The position numbers and the translations under genes are program-made. A DNA stretch of 64,000 bases. It comes from Massospora cicadina (Eukaryota; Entomophthoromycota; Entomophthoromycetes; Entomophthorales; Entomophthoraceae). The notes under the pieces are model-generated. The model saw only the letters and a list, made by a program, of their open reading frames with translations. It did no database searches and had not been told where the DNA came from. The stretch lies in assembly GCA_022478985.1 (NCBI GenBank), contig JAKSZP010004222.1, forward strand, positions 52,875 through 116,874, read 5' to 3'. This document shows positions 44,560 through 56,147 of this stretch, piece by piece. Position 1 is the first letter of the stretch. Every line of letters starts with the position of its first letter.

Positions 44560-45760
44560 CTTTTCAAGAATAATGGGGGAGAATAGAAACATAGAAACAG
44601 TCTATGTATGAAAATATAGTAACACCAGAGGCAAAAGATGATAGATTAATTTTCACCTCTCTTATAGGCTTTAAAAAAACCTTTCAGATCAGACCCAAGT
44701 CTACCACTTTTGGGGAGGGGGTAATGCAATTATGGTGATATAGATCTAAATCTGATATCAGAAGGTGAACAGATGTTGTCTGAGTTCAATAGCACCTCAG
44801 GACTCTTTGGTAATTGTCCTTTCTAATTTAGTCTTAGCATCTAATTGAAGTTAGATAATGTGTTGAGCTAATCTTTTCATAGATTTATTTGGGTCTTCAG
44901 TCTTAGCAGAGTAGAAATTTTTTATCTAAAAGTGTGGGTACTCCAGATTTTCAACTATATAATACTTGAAAGGGTGAAATCTTAGGTGTTTGATGATAAC
45001 TAGTACGGTATGCCATGAGAGCACTAGGCAAGTATTGATCCTGATGTAGAGGATCTGAAGGGGCCAGTTTCCGTAGATTGAGAAAAAAAGTTCCATTTTC
45101 TCCATGGTACCATTTATTAAAGGGTTGTAAGGAGCAGAAAAAAGTTGTTGAGCACCCATTAATGTAGCCATAATCTTAAAATATTGGAAATAAAAACTTT
45201 TTGTTAACATAGATGAGAACCTGGGGACAACCATGTCAGGTATAAGTATGTTAGTGTAGAAATGTGGCGGTAGCTTTAGCAGTTTGAGTTGCAAGAGCAA
45301 CAGCTTTGACCCAATTTATAAAATGATACAGTCCTGCTAGTATATATTTATGCTCAATGGTAGTTTGAAGTAACAGCCCCACCACATCCAAACTTATGGG
45401 TTAAAAAGATTATTGAGGGGTAGTAGGATGGTATTTATATTTGGTTTTGTAGTCATACCGCTTCTTACAGGATAGACAAGCGTCTAAGAATTCTTGATGG
45501 ACCCCATGATTCCTTCCCAATATTAAAAATCTTTAATCCATTCATAAGTTTTTTGTACTTCTGAATGTCCAAGGGTAGAGTGAGCTTCCATAATTACAGT
45601 TACTATTCCATAGCTAAAGATAGGACTATAATTTTATATCTAGCTTCTTATATAATTTTCCATCTTCAACCTTGGTTATTAAAGTACAATAACAATATCT
45701 TCTTCATAAGTTCATCCTGATCATCCAAAGCGTCAGGAATCATTAAAATATTATTGTAAA
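44560..45760 (-). pseudogene. gypsy-D integrase
   Basis: The minus-strand translation runs from a zinc-binding remnant near 45,520 (EFLDACLSCKKRYDYKTKY), through VDVVGLL and INWVKAVALATQTAKA, to the core FSAPYNPLINGTMEKME at about 45,150-45,100 (the YHP-NG--E segment). The C-terminal portion has SPFKYYIVENLEYPHF at 44,970-44,926 and RLAQHIIQLQLDAKTKLE. The first core aspartates are partly lost and stops interrupt. The lineage resembles gypsy-C integrase rather than the chromovirus; no chromodomain was seen. Confidence 0.75.
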
Positions 45761-46930
45761 TATCCTGCTTTAGTATTGTCAAATTGAATGATTGACAGGC
45801 GAGTTAATCCATCTACCTTAAATGCTGGGGCACAGCACAATGATCAATTTTAATGTTGTAATGCTGAAACTTTAAAGCACAATAATTTAATCTTCTGGTG
45901 GGATCTTTCATGGTTTTTAACCAATTTAAAGAGGTGTGGCCAGTGACAATAGTAAACGTAGTTCTTCATAAAAAAGGATAATAGTGCTTTTATACAAATT
46001 ATAATGTATGACTCCTTTTTGGTCACACTATAGTTGTGTTCTGCTTTGAGAGTTTATTATTAATGTATGAGATAGGGTGATCCACTCTAATTTCGTCCCT
46101 TTGAGTGAGATTAGCCCCAAAAGCATAATCAGAGGCATCAGTGAATAAGACAAAAGCTTTTTTATAACCTAGAATCTTAGGATAGGTTGCTCTTGTAAGA
46201 TTTTTTAGAGTCTTAAAGGCTACTTTTTCTGAACCCCATTATGAGGTAGTGTTTTTGACTGTTTGTTGAACGAGAGGCTCACTGAGTTGAGCAAATTTGG
46301 TATATTTTTGGAAAGAGCCCATCATAATTTAAGATACCTGGATTTCTCCAAGTTTTAAAGTTTTAATTTTTTCATATAGCTTCAACCTTGTATTGTAAAG
46401 TTTGAATCTTTTTTAGGATATAGCTTGCTAAGGAAAAACAGTTTTTTTTGAAAAGTTTACATCTCAGGGTTTCATTTTAATATTAGAGCTTTGTAACGAT
46501 TGAAGGACTCCTTTAAGATTTTAAGATGTTCACTGAAAGTTTTAAAAAAATTAATATCACTAAGACAAACAATCATGCAACATAGCTTGAGGTCTTTTTA
46601 TTAGAACCATTGTGAATTTGAAAGAAGCGGTGCACTGCATAGACCTTGAGAAAGTCAAGTAGGTTAAAATAAGCTTTCACTTCAAATTAGCACACACTTT
46701 CTTGATCTTGGGGTAAAGGTCCATTTGCCAGTACCCTCTGGCCAAACCCATCATGGAAAAGAAGTCAGAACCAGAGAGTTGAGCAAGAGCGTCATCAATA
46801 CAGGGTATAGGATAGATATTCTTCTTGGTGAGATTACGCAGCTTTCAATATTCCAGCACAACTCAGTGGCCCTATTCTTTTTCTTAATAAGTATAAGGGG
46901 AGATGACCAAGGGCTTTGGGATGGTAATAG
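45760..46930 (-). pseudogene. gypsy-D reverse transcriptase and RNase H
   Basis: The RT begins on the minus strand near 46,850: LTKKNIYPIPCIDDALAQLS, then GSDFFSMMGLARGYWQMDL at about 46,760-46,700, the second motif of Ty3/gypsy RT (DL-SGYWQI). The YLDD box is decayed to CLSDIN near 46,550. RNase H starts with FVLFTDASDYAFGANLTQRD at about 46,160-46,100, keeping the catalytic aspartate. It ends with HTSLNWLKTMKDPTRRLNYC near 45,950-45,890. Stops and shifts are present. Confidence 0.8.
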
Positions 46931-48500
46931 TAACACGCGTATAGTAATCGTTTGAGAACTGTTGCGTCTGTTGTTCTTTGACCTTCAATTTTCAATAAGG
47001 TTTGGACTGCATATGGCTACCATCACCAACATTGATAATGCGGCTCCAATACTTCATATGCCCATAGTAAGTGTCTAATTAGAAATGATGTTGATATATT
47101 CATCTAATAAAGAATGACCTTTTTCAAGATCACTGGGAGTTACTTCATTGGAAGTATGGACGTTAGGTATATTGCAAAACATTTCAATTGGTAAGTAATC
47201 CCATGTCCAACGTAGAACTAGAATATAATGAATTCTTTCAATGTCTTCAATTAAAGCTATTAGGCCCTTCTAATTTATTGATGCGTTTTTTACTAGGGTA
47301 TCTTATTTGTGGGGTTTATCAAATCTATAGTGATAGGCTGTTGGTAAGCCAGATCTAATATTTCAAGCAACACTTGGTTCTAAGAGGGATGTCTCCATAT
47401 AGGACTGTTATATGTATTAAATAATGTCTGAGATCTTTAGGGTGATCTTGGTAACAACCACTCGTTATTCACCAAGCTTTATTATTATTTCTTTTAAAGC
47501 ATAGAAGAAAATCTCATCTGAGACATATACAAAATCAGGAACCTTTTTTATATTTTTTTATTGATGTGGTATATTGTAAAGATAAGGAAGAAGCAGGATA
47601 CTCAACTAAGCAAGAATATTCTACCTTTCTAGGATCTTTTTATCAAGAATAAAGGAACTTCATAGTTGATGGGGGAGAGAAAGCCTTCCTTCATATTGAT
47701 AATGCAATCATACTCAAGCATGAACTGAGTGACAATAAGCATGGCGCAATTGTTATAAAATCCACAGTTAGATGATAGGAAAAGCTTTCAAGGTTACATG
47801 GACAAAGAGAGTAAGCTCCAAAGCACAATTTTTGGGAAATGCCGTTCTTTACTCTTAGAATATTCCAAATCAGGCACAAAATTAATCGTGTTAATGTGTT
47901 TTGAAAATCTAACACTGATCAGTGATCCAGTAACGAAGATGACCATAGCTCTGACTTTCTGAATGACAACTTATACCTTTGTGAATGCTCCACAAAAGAT
48001 GGGATGGAAGAGCAAGGTTTCTTTGAGATTAAACATATCATTGAGTTTTTCAAGAAGTCTCAGAATAATATTCCTTAATAGATAGTAAGTTGTAAAAATG
48101 GTTCAATAAAGTTAGTAAGGCATAAATTGATGGACATCACTAGTAATATCAATCACTTCAGGACATCCCAGTACTTGAATGAGTTAGATTTCATCTTATA
48201 CCATGGCTTCGTCTACACTCTCAGCATTAAGCAATTGGGAAATTAAATTTCAGCAGGTGCTCCCAAAAACATAATAACCAACATCATCATAATTACTTAA
48301 GAATATTCTTTGGACGTTATATATAGAAGTTATAAGAGCAACTAGAGAGGGGGTTGTCATGTACTACAGATTTGTTTGCAATAGGGATAATTGTCCTAAA
48401 TCAATAAGTCTTTTACTGATCCAATTTAAAGACTTCTATTTTTACAGGAACTATAAAGATGTCCAAGCTTACAAAAATAGGTTCACTTTGGACGTTCAGG
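46931..48500 (-). pseudogene. gypsy-D protease region and gag knuckle remnant
   Basis: Placed between RT and gag, this should hold the protease, but no DTG motif is readable. Near 48,495-48,445 the minus strand gives TYFCKLGHLYSSCKNRS, which looks like a CCHC knuckle with its first cysteine mutated and one residue displaced. The rest shows only isolated patches such as a YGHLRYWITDQC segment near 47,930. Confidence 0.45.
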
Positions 48501-48516
48501 TTTTACTTTGACTTCT

Positions 48517-48860
48517 TTTTTTAGAACTAGTGGTGCCCAACCCAAAAGGGGAACCGCCATGCATCTTTGTTTGTGAATGAGCCAAACAAAGGGATTATTG
48601 TAAAGAAAAAAATCCTAATATAGCCACTAAGTTATCAGCCTAGAAAGCTATATAAGAAGATGAGGAAGCTCTGGAAACTTTTGTCCAAGCCCGCTTTAGC
48701 TGGCAGATAATAGCAGACAACATAGGGTTAGGGCATCAGCAACAGGTAACATATGGAGGTATAATTGTGGGGTTTCTTCATTAATGAGGTCAGCGGTGTC
48801 CATTGCCTCAACGTATTGAGCAAGTTGAGGCTCAGCAAAAGTGAAGAGAAGAGGAACACA
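48517..48860 (-). mobile_element. LINE-B-type ORF1 retroposon, 5'-truncated
   Basis: This 344-bp minus-strand fragment is flanked by a 16-bp imperfect duplication, TTTTACTTTGACTTCT at 48,501-48,516 and TTTTGATTTGACTTCT at 48,861-48,876 (two mismatches). It aligns with 62,119-62,470: both translate to L-F-QLAQYVEAM-T--LI-E---QLYL-M and share a 3' UTR ending in GGGTTGGGCACCACTAG and CTAAAAAAAG. It interrupts gypsy-D gag just before the zinc knuckle. The 5' truncation, A-rich end and long duplication are the marks of LINE-driven retroposition. Confidence 0.78.
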
Positions 48861-48876
48861 TTTTGATTTGACTTCT

Positions 48877-49360
48877 TATTTTTTAAAGTCAACACTCAAG
48901 GCCTGAAGATACTTCCTCAAGTAGTCTTGAGTTTGTGGAAATCATCAATATCCATAAGGGCTTCCTTTATGTCACAAACATTTTAGGAAATATCATTTCA
49001 TAGAGATGATGTTCATATCCAAAGAAGGCGAGGGGCCAATCCAGTTATAATGGCAGCTACTGCACCTACGATATTGAGAAAAAAAATTCAGCAAAGTTTG
49101 AGCTTCAATATAAAATTGATTGAAAAAGCAGTGACAGATTTTACTTTTTGCATTCTGATAATCATGAAAGCCTTCTCTTAATAAACATATTCTGTTTGAA
49201 CCAGATTCGTTAATAGAAGCTTCCTTAAATCTCAGTTTAGGTACTGAGACTATCAATAAGTAGAACCATAACTTATTGAGCCATGCAACTTAGGCAGGAT
49301 AGGATATTTTTAACTTTCTGATGGTGATCACTCCTTCATAACTTAATTGTAAACATAATG
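48877..49360 (-). pseudogene. gypsy-D gag, middle part
   Basis: The minus-strand translation from 49,360 downward starts HYVYN and VMKE, then keeps KVKSVTAFSINFILKLKL-type sequence and DIKEALMDIDDF near 48,945. The last matches LNINEALMEIL of gypsy-A and INEVLLELP of gypsy-B at the equivalent place before the knuckle. Stops are frequent. It is the continuation of the gag part at 54,389-55,870 after removal of the gag-only element. Confidence 0.6.
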
Positions 49361-49523
49361 TGTTGAAGTTTTGGCCTACTACAGATGGGCTGGTTCTTCT
49401 TCAGGGATAAGTTGTAGTTTTGAGCGTCAATTTTATGGAGACAATAGACCAGAAATTGACAATAGTCAAGTTTAAACTCCTTGAAAATGACACTCTAAAG
49501 CTCTATTCTTCTGTCATTACTTG

Positions 49524-50632
49524 TGTCAGATTCTGGTGGTTGACTCAAAAACAAACCTTTGACAACCATCAGATCGGACCAATTATCCTTTCAACACTTG
49601 AGCTAACACCTATACTTTTACCTCAAAGCCTATTGCAATTACACAATTTGGGCCAAATATCTCAATTAAATTTGATCAAGTACTTTATTATGACGCTCAG
49701 GCTGAATACACTTGCACATTATGGCCAATTTCCTATGCATCAAATCTCAGCAATTTTTCCCAATTATTGGGAATACAATCAACTAACTTGTATACAAAAC
49801 CATTCAGGACAACATGAAATTACATCTAAGAACCCCATGAACCATTAGACAAACAAAAAACTTAATCACTTTTCCGCCCTAGGGCGAAATTCGTATGTCA
49901 ATCCACATAATCGGCATGAAAGCACTTGTACATGGACTGCTCAAAGGAGAGTACCTAGTGCTATTGAGAGAGGCCTGCTGAAGTCCCAATTAGGGGTACA
50001 TCATCTACTTTAATTGAGGCAAGAATTTCATAGAAGGTGTATTATGTTAGCAGTATGACAAAACATAAATCAAGTAATACCTAGGACAAATTTGTATGCT
50101 TTTATTGCAATTATTGTACCTAAAATACTCCCAATTTTAAGAGTATTTTGCACCAATAAACCTAAGAAAAGGTCTCAGTTGTTTCAGTTCAAGGGCCAAA
50201 CTGAGGTGGTAAAATATCTGTTGAATTTTTGTGCTTGAATGTGGCCAGGAGATGCTCTAGAGGTATAAATACCAGCGCCTGGCCTAATGACTGTTTATCA
50301 AATAAATACCTTCTAATAAAAGTTATTTTATTTCATCTCTTTCCCAGTTTTCTCATCTGAATCCTTTCTATGGAGAAGTGTCAACAAACTGGAAGGACTG
50401 AATCCCCAGTTTGCATTATTACCTGCCTCAGAAGAAGATCCCAGTTATGTTGGGAAAATTATGCTTGAAATTGACCAGAAGATTCAGGGATATTTTACAA
50501 GGCCTAGTGAGTTTTACAAACGGTGAATATACCGTAAGCCACTGGCCTTATTGAGGATAATCCAGTGGAACTTCATCCCAAATAAGTGTGCAGGGTACTA
50601 ATTTTTAATTAAGCGATTCTCAGATTTTGACA
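49524..50632 (+). mobile_element. Solo-LTR-like insert, TGTCA...TGACA, 1,109 bp
   Basis: The insert is flanked by a perfect duplication ACTTG (49,519-49,523 and 50,633-50,637) and has inverted ends TGTCA and TGACA. The uninterrupted LTR at 53,650 shows a single ACTTG. It contains TATAAATA at 50,264, AATAAA sites near 50,301 and an open tract at about 50,350-50,514 translating NKLEGLNPQFALLPASEEDP. No pol similarity is seen. A solo LTR of a separate family is the simplest call; a short autonomous-looking unit inside it cannot be excluded. Confidence 0.65.
50264..50271 (+). promoter_or_regulatory. TATA box candidate in the 1,109-bp insert
   Basis: TATAAATA lies in AGAGGTATAAATACCAGC, about 40 bp upstream of an AATAAATACC. 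This is the order expected in an LTR U3-R region. No experimental start is known. Confidence 0.4.
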
Positions 50633-51363
50633 ACTTGGACAATGGCTCGCTGCCCTGATCCTTCTGATCCCAAATAAAGTCTCAACATAATACAAAGTAA
50701 AAGTATTAGATAAAAAATTTATATTAAACTATGAACTTGTGGTAATAATCTACTGCGTTTTATTAGTATCAACTTGCTGGATATTTTTTAATATTTGATG
50801 TTAACCACATCTTACCCTTGACGCCTCATTTCTCAATGGCACTTAAACAGGAAAACTCATAATAAGTTCTTCTGAGGGTCTACAATCCCTTTGACTCTGG
50901 GGCATCTCACATAACTCAGGATCAGTGTCAAACTCATAAATCTCTCAAGACATCATTTCTTGCGCGTCTTCAAATAGATGAACCAATGCTTTTCTTATGT
51001 AATTGGTAGCACATACCAAGGCGATTCATACCACTAATTAGTAAAGATTAAGATTGAAAACTCAATTGACATTAAATACTAATTTTGCCATGGACCAAAA
51101 AAGGCCAAAGCCTGGGTCATTAAGTTGACCATTTTATTATTAAGTCTGACTTAGCCAAAAAACCCCCTGGGCCCATGTCATCATAGTCAAATATTATTAA
51201 GTGAGGTGAAAGGCCACGGATATCAAGTTAGGATATACTCAGGATATCTTTGGTCCATTATCACTGATAACCTTGATAATATACATAATAAATTAGCATC
51301 AGCTAGTATCGTTATTTCCTCTATCAAAAACCTGGCAATTTAGGTCCAGTCAACCATTCAACG

Positions 51364-51378
51364 CTTCCCACTCCTTGA
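51364..51378 (-). other. Polypurine tract of the gag-only element
   Basis: On the minus strand AAGGAGTGGGAAG sits directly before the 3' LTR start. It is purine-only for 10 or more bases and correctly placed to prime plus-strand synthesis. Confidence 0.55.
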
Positions 51379-51828
51379 CTGATAAAAGCAGAGGTTATTC
51401 TTCTTTCCTTAGTCACAACATCCAATTTTTCTTAACCTTCAGAATGATGCTACGTTAATAGCCTTTTGGCTCTGGATTAACTTTACTTCTTGAAATCCCA
51501 CACTTCCATGATGCATATTACAGTTAGCTCAGGCGTTTTGCCTTCAATCTTAGGCTGGTTCAACCAGCTATGTTTCAACATTTTCCTAATGTTCAACTTC
51601 TATGCCTGCTGCAACTCCAGCAATCCTTGGCAAACTCAAACCGGCCCCCTTGGCTTTAATCTCACTCTCCTCCCTATTCCAAAGAAGGGTCATTTAGCCC
51701 CAGTGGCGAAGCGGCTTAAAAATTCATGTTTTAAATTTATTTTTCTTAATTGATATTAGTTTTATTGTTATAAGTTTTAATATTATTGACTTAATTATTT
51801 TATGTTTTTTATTTTTATTTTCCATTTT

Positions 51829-53486
51829 CTACTTTTTTCTTTTATAATAAGAATCAATAGAGCTTACTAAGTGGATATGAGAACAATCCAAAGAGTTAAG
51901 AGTATGCTTCACAGTATTTCCAATTCTAGGACATTTGTTGATAAATGTGTCACTTGGCATAGCTATATTCACCCCTTTCAAGCTTGGGGTATCTGCTGCA
52001 TTGCTCAGCCCCTCAGCTGGAATATTCTCAAGTATCTTTTGCACATACGGTTTAGCAACTACTTCAGAGGCTTCAGGTATGACAACTTTACTATGATAGT
52101 GAGTTACCACATGCACTTTCATAAATTCTTCACCCAGTTCTAAAATAGAATTCGTTTTCCTGGTAATTAAGGCCCCATGGTCTGCAATTTCTTGTCAGTC
52201 AAGCTGGACTGGTGTTTTTGGCATAATAGAGCGTTCTGCATCTATTGTGCTTTTTTCCCCTCTATACTGTACATTATCCAGAAGGACTACGTTAACACTA
52301 CGCTGTCAGCATCAGGAAGCAAAGTGTCCTTTATAGTTGCAGTTATAGCAAGTAATCTCATTTAATGGGCGTGAGGCCCTCAGATTCGTGGTTTGCTCAT
52401 TTTTCACAGGTGGATCACTGTCAGTATTCTTATTGGTATTGTAGGATTTTCCAGTAGAAGCAGCAGGCCCCTGATCTGTATCCAGTATTGGGAGGGCCAT
52501 AATTTTGTGAACATCCATGCAGATAATCAACCAATTTGGACGTTGCAAGGTTTTGCTCAAAAGCAGGCAATAAGGTGTTTTGCAAATCTTAGTAAGGTTG
52601 TAATGCATGTTGTGATGCGATATTTATCAAAAGCAATTAAAGTATTTATGCCTAAGAGAACTTGAGCTTCACAATAGAAATTTGCAAATCATCAATCATA
52701 CCATCTTTCTTAAAGCTGATATTCCTGAATTTGGATTTTCTACACGAAATTTGTTCTGGACCTCCAAAGTCATGAAGCACGGCCCCTTAGACTTTGGCAT
52801 AGGTTGGGTTTTCATCCAAATGAGGCATAATTAACTTGATACCCCATTTAAATAAGCAGTTGATCACAGCGGCCAAAATGTTATGGTCACTGGCCCCGTA
52901 CATGGCCATTTCAAGCTTTTGATAATTGTGGCTATATTTCCCTTCTTATTATGATCAGGCAGGTTTGGCGGTTTGTAATTATTATTCTCCTGCTCATGAG
53001 TATTGCAACTACTTCTCTGCTGTCTTGAACCAGGCGTATCAGGGCGCTGAGGCTTTGCGCTTTGGTTAGAGGAACTTGAGTTGGCCAAAGCAACCATAAT
53101 ATGTGGCAATTGCCAACGTGGCCCAGAATTAATCTCGTAATATTCAGAGGCATCACTGTCAGTAAAATTATCTTTGGGTGTGCTGGCTTTGACCATTGTC
53201 CAAATCCTTCAGTATTGCAATTTTCTCATTCAAATTGGTCATTTAAAAATTTTAGAGCGGAAATCACTTGATCTTTCTCTCTTATTAATTTCTTTAAATC
53301 ATTCACTTCTTTATGTATTGCATTATTTGCCTCATTAATAAAAGTAACTTTTTCAGTGAGATTATCAATTTGTTGACTCATTATGTCTACTGAATCTTAA
53401 AATTTTATAAATTAATCCTTGAAAAATTGATATAACCAAGGGTTTCTCCTCTGCTCAGCGTGGTCACCATCTTCATTCCCAGCCAT
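51829..53486 (-). pseudogene. gag of the gag-only element
   Basis: The reading frame starts at 53,486 with MAGNEDGDHAEQRRNPW, overlapping the primer-binding site. Two stops later a heptad-rich coiled coil follows (SQQIDNLTEKVTFINEANNA, then LKKLIREKDQVISALKFL) at about 53,380-53,240. After a shift, 53,196-52,864 is Ser/Gln/Asn-rich and ends in KKGNIATIIKSLKW, a capsid-like segment. A CCHC remnant, CYNCNYKGHFAS, lies at about 52,350-52,312 with its final cysteine lost. A final open segment, 52,122-51,829, has no pol similarity. Confidence 0.7.
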
Positions 53487-53496
53487 GAGCGCCACT
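53482..53496 (-). other. Primer-binding-site candidate
   Basis: AGTGGCGCTCATGGC on the minus strand starts right after the 5' LTR ends in CA. Position and the TGGCGC core resemble tRNA-primed sites of LTR elements; the priming tRNA was not identified. The ATG within it begins gag. Confidence 0.5.
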
Positions 53497-54388
53497 TGTT
53501 GAATTTTAGGCCTACTTCAATTGGGCTGGTCTTTCTTCTTAAGATAAGTTGGAGTTTAAAGCGTCTATTGTATGGAGACAATAATCCAGATGGTGACAAT
53601 AGTCAAGATATAAGATCCTTGGAAATGATACTTCACAGATGTATTTTTCTGTTGTTTACTTGGGCAATGGCTCGCTGCCATGATCCTTCTGATACAAAGT
53701 AATTTCTCAACTTAATACAATGGAAAAGTATTAATACAAAACGCTTGTATATTAGACTATGAACCTTTAATAATAGATGATTGTGTTTTATAAGTATCAA
53801 CTTGGAGATAATTTATATAGTTTGATGTTAGCCACATCTTACTATGACGCCTCATTCTCAATGGCACTTAACCAGAGGAACACATAATAATTTTGTCTGA
53901 GGGTCTACAATTCTTTTGACTCTGGGGCATCTAACAAAGCCTCAGGGTCGGTGTCAAACTCATAAATATCTCAAGACAGCGTTTCTAACATGTCTGCAAA
54001 TAGCTGAACCAATGCTTTTCTTAAGCAATTGGTAGCACATACCAAGGCGATTTGTACCACTAATTAATAATTATCCTAATTGAAAACTCCTTTTGATATT
54101 AGTTACTAATTTTGACATAGGCCAACAAAGGCCAAAGTTTGGTCATTAAGTTGACGATTATTATTAAGTCTGAATTAACCAACAAATCCCCTGGGCCCAT
54201 GTCATCATAGTCAAATACTATTAAGTGGAATTGCTAGGCCACGGATCCCAAGTTAGGATATACTTAGGATATCTTTGGTCCATAATTACTGATAACTTTG
54301 ATATGATACATAATAAATCAGCATCAGCTAATATTATTTTACCCTATAAAATTACTCAACAATTTTAGGTCCAAACAACCATTCAACA
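53497..54388 (-). repeat. 5' LTR of the gag-only element
   Basis: This is an uninterrupted 892-bp copy, TGTTGAATTTTAGGCC to ACCATTCAACA. It serves as the reference for the other two copies at 40,237 and 49,361. The terminal 8-bp inverted repeat TGTTGAAT/ATTCAACA is perfect here. Confidence 0.85.
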
Positions 54389-55870
54389 TATAGTAAGGAA
54401 GCAATGCTACCTTCACCAGGGGTAAACTTTTCTTTTATAATGATTTAAGACAACAAATTCACCACCAGTAAGTGCTAAATGGCAGGAGTATCACGCCCAA
54501 TGATCTCAGATTAAATATCCAGTTGATCAAACAAACAATAAAACTGATTAAATTTCTCTATGTATAGTTGAGTTGAGTTTTCATAGCTTCAGGAGACAAT
54601 TGAGCATTGGATTTACAGAGGGACATTATGTATTTAAGGTATATCTTGTTAGTAAAAAGATCTTTAGCCTGACGTTTTTGCTTTTTGATTATAAAGTAAA
54701 GAAGTAGATTTAAGAAAACTCAAGTCTTGATTGCTAGTATGCACCTCCTTGACACGCTTGAAGAGATCCTCTTTGTTTATCTTACACCCTGAGTTGTCAG
54801 GTGGGTGTAATTTTTAAGACTGTATATTGGTTTACCCTACTCATAATAACCTTTAACTTGATTTAGGCGTTTGAAACATCGTTCAACGGATTGTCCCATT
54901 CAATTGCGCTCCTAACACCTTAAAACTCCTTCTCACATTCATTAGTCAACATGACAAATATTTGGCATTTTCAAGGGAGGCCTCCAGCTCTAACATCTTC
55001 TCTATTAATGCAATTTTAGTCTTCAAAGCAGAAACTGATCCATGAGTGTCTAGAGGAGGAGAATTACCAAGCTATCCAAGGCGTGATAAGGCCTGAGCTT
55101 ATTATTGTTCTAAAGCAACTATACATTGTTCATCATCTTGCTGGGAGGTAGAAGCTTGAGACACAACAATATGCTATGAGTTTAAGCTCCATGTTAATAA
55201 GGTTTTTTTGCAAAGTTTTTAAGTAAGGTAAATGTCTATAAAGTGAACTCATCTAGCTCAATGAAAGATATCTTCATGGCTTTTTCTACATACTTCATAG
55301 AGACAGAATCATTTTTTAGTAAGTCGCTCATGAAGATGAATGATCAAATTTCAATTATCTTCTATTACTGATATTACATTTCCAACATATTTTGATTTCA
55401 AGTTGAAAAGGTTATCATAAGTGAAGCTCAGGGCATTACGGAGTGCTATGTGATGCTGCAGCTTTTCCAGATGCACTTCTGATAGGCGTACTATATGAAA
55501 CTTGTCTGGGTGATTGAATATTTGGATGTATATGTAAGATTAGTAAGTTGATTGTAGGTATCCAAGAGAGTTCTAGTTTTATAAAGAAACACTAGATGAA
55601 CCTCAACAGGGGAAACTCTCTCACGAGATGTAATGTCCCCAAGGTTTAGTATGCCATGAGCCAAATCTCTAATAAATTCAGATGAAGGCCTTTTAGTCTG
55701 ATGGGATTCTGATACAACAATGAGTCTGGATTGTTCTCCTCAAAAAGTGATAGCATAAGAGCTAACATCCTTTTACTGTCTGCCATTTCTATTCTTGATC
55801 CATTCACTAAATCTAGAGGCTTGTGAGTCTTCCATCTAAATTGTATATAATGATAAATTGTGATGTACAG
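54389..55870 (-). pseudogene. gypsy-D gag, N-terminal part
   Basis: The minus-strand translation from about 55,800 reads GSRIEMADSKRMLALMLSLF, EENNPDSLLYQNPIRLKGLH and LREFPLLR-type sequence. It ends near 54,400 with PWR-HCF, which in the right frame is TPGEGSIAS. The same PGEGSI motif begins the matrix segment of gypsy-A and gypsy-B gag. The frame continues at 49,360. No collagen-like tract was noticed in this copy. Stops and shifts are many. Confidence 0.55.
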
Positions 55871-56055
55871 GGCCCCCTATATTGAGTACCACTTTTTGAG
55901 ATCCTGAGTAGGGTGCTGCTTGTAGATGCTTAACTTAAAGATTTCATCAAATTCTGATAGCCATGAAAGTTCTAAAACTTGGCAGATATCCAAAAACTTA
56001 GGGAATAAAAGGGCAATACACAAAAGATACTGGCAATTAAAAAATGAAATTAAAA
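55870..56055 (-). repeat. Gypsy-D 5' LTR, fragment left of LINE-A3
   Basis: Contains GGGTGCTGCTT, AAAACTTGGCAGATATCC and AAGATACTGGCAATTAAAAA, collinear with 43,630-43,760. Its right end (AAAAATGAAATTAAAA, 56,040-56,055) is probably one copy of the LINE-A3 target duplication. Confidence 0.65.
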
Positions 56056-56147
56056 CTTTTCTTTCTCGTTGCAAACACTTTTGCAACCCATCCAATTCAA
56101 GACTAAATCTAGTTTGATAATATCATAGAGGGGATTAGTCTGCGCCC

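Larger units (their letters stand above)
49361..51363 (-). repeat. 3' LTR of the gag-only element, with insert
   Basis: It begins TGTTGAAGTTTTGGCC and ends ATTCAACG, the last base mutated from A. It shares GGACAATGGCTCGCTGCC and the tract GCACATACCAAGGCGATT with the other two copies. A 1,109-bp element at 49,524 splits it. Confidence 0.82.
49361..54388 (-). mobile_element. Gag-only LTR retrotransposon inside gypsy-D gag
   Basis: Two long LTRs, 49,361-51,363 (889 bp without its insert) and 53,497-54,388 (892 bp), flank a 2,133-bp internal region on the minus strand. The LTR ends are TGTTGAAT and ATTCAACA. Directly after the 5' LTR is a primer-binding-site-like AGTGGCGCTCATGGC, overlapping the gag start. 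Directly before the 3' LTR is a purine-rich AAGGAGTGGGAAG. The only coding region is gag with coiled coil and CCHC knuckle; no protease, RT or integrase was found, so it must have relied on another element. The flanks TAATG and TATAG match at three of five bases, a poor duplication. Confidence 0.8.

Noticed and set aside
49420..49848. 142-codon open frame
   Set aside because: It crosses the ACTTG junction between an LTR and a later insert, so it is a chance fusion of two non-coding sequences.
50219..50386. Small 168-bp LTR (TGTTGA...TCAACA) with a TATA box
   Set aside because: The flanking bases do not form a duplication, whereas the larger 49,524-50,632 insert has a perfect one that encloses it.
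51690..51720. GTGGCGAAGCGG tract resembling part of a tRNA
   Set aside because: No cloverleaf could be folded around it.
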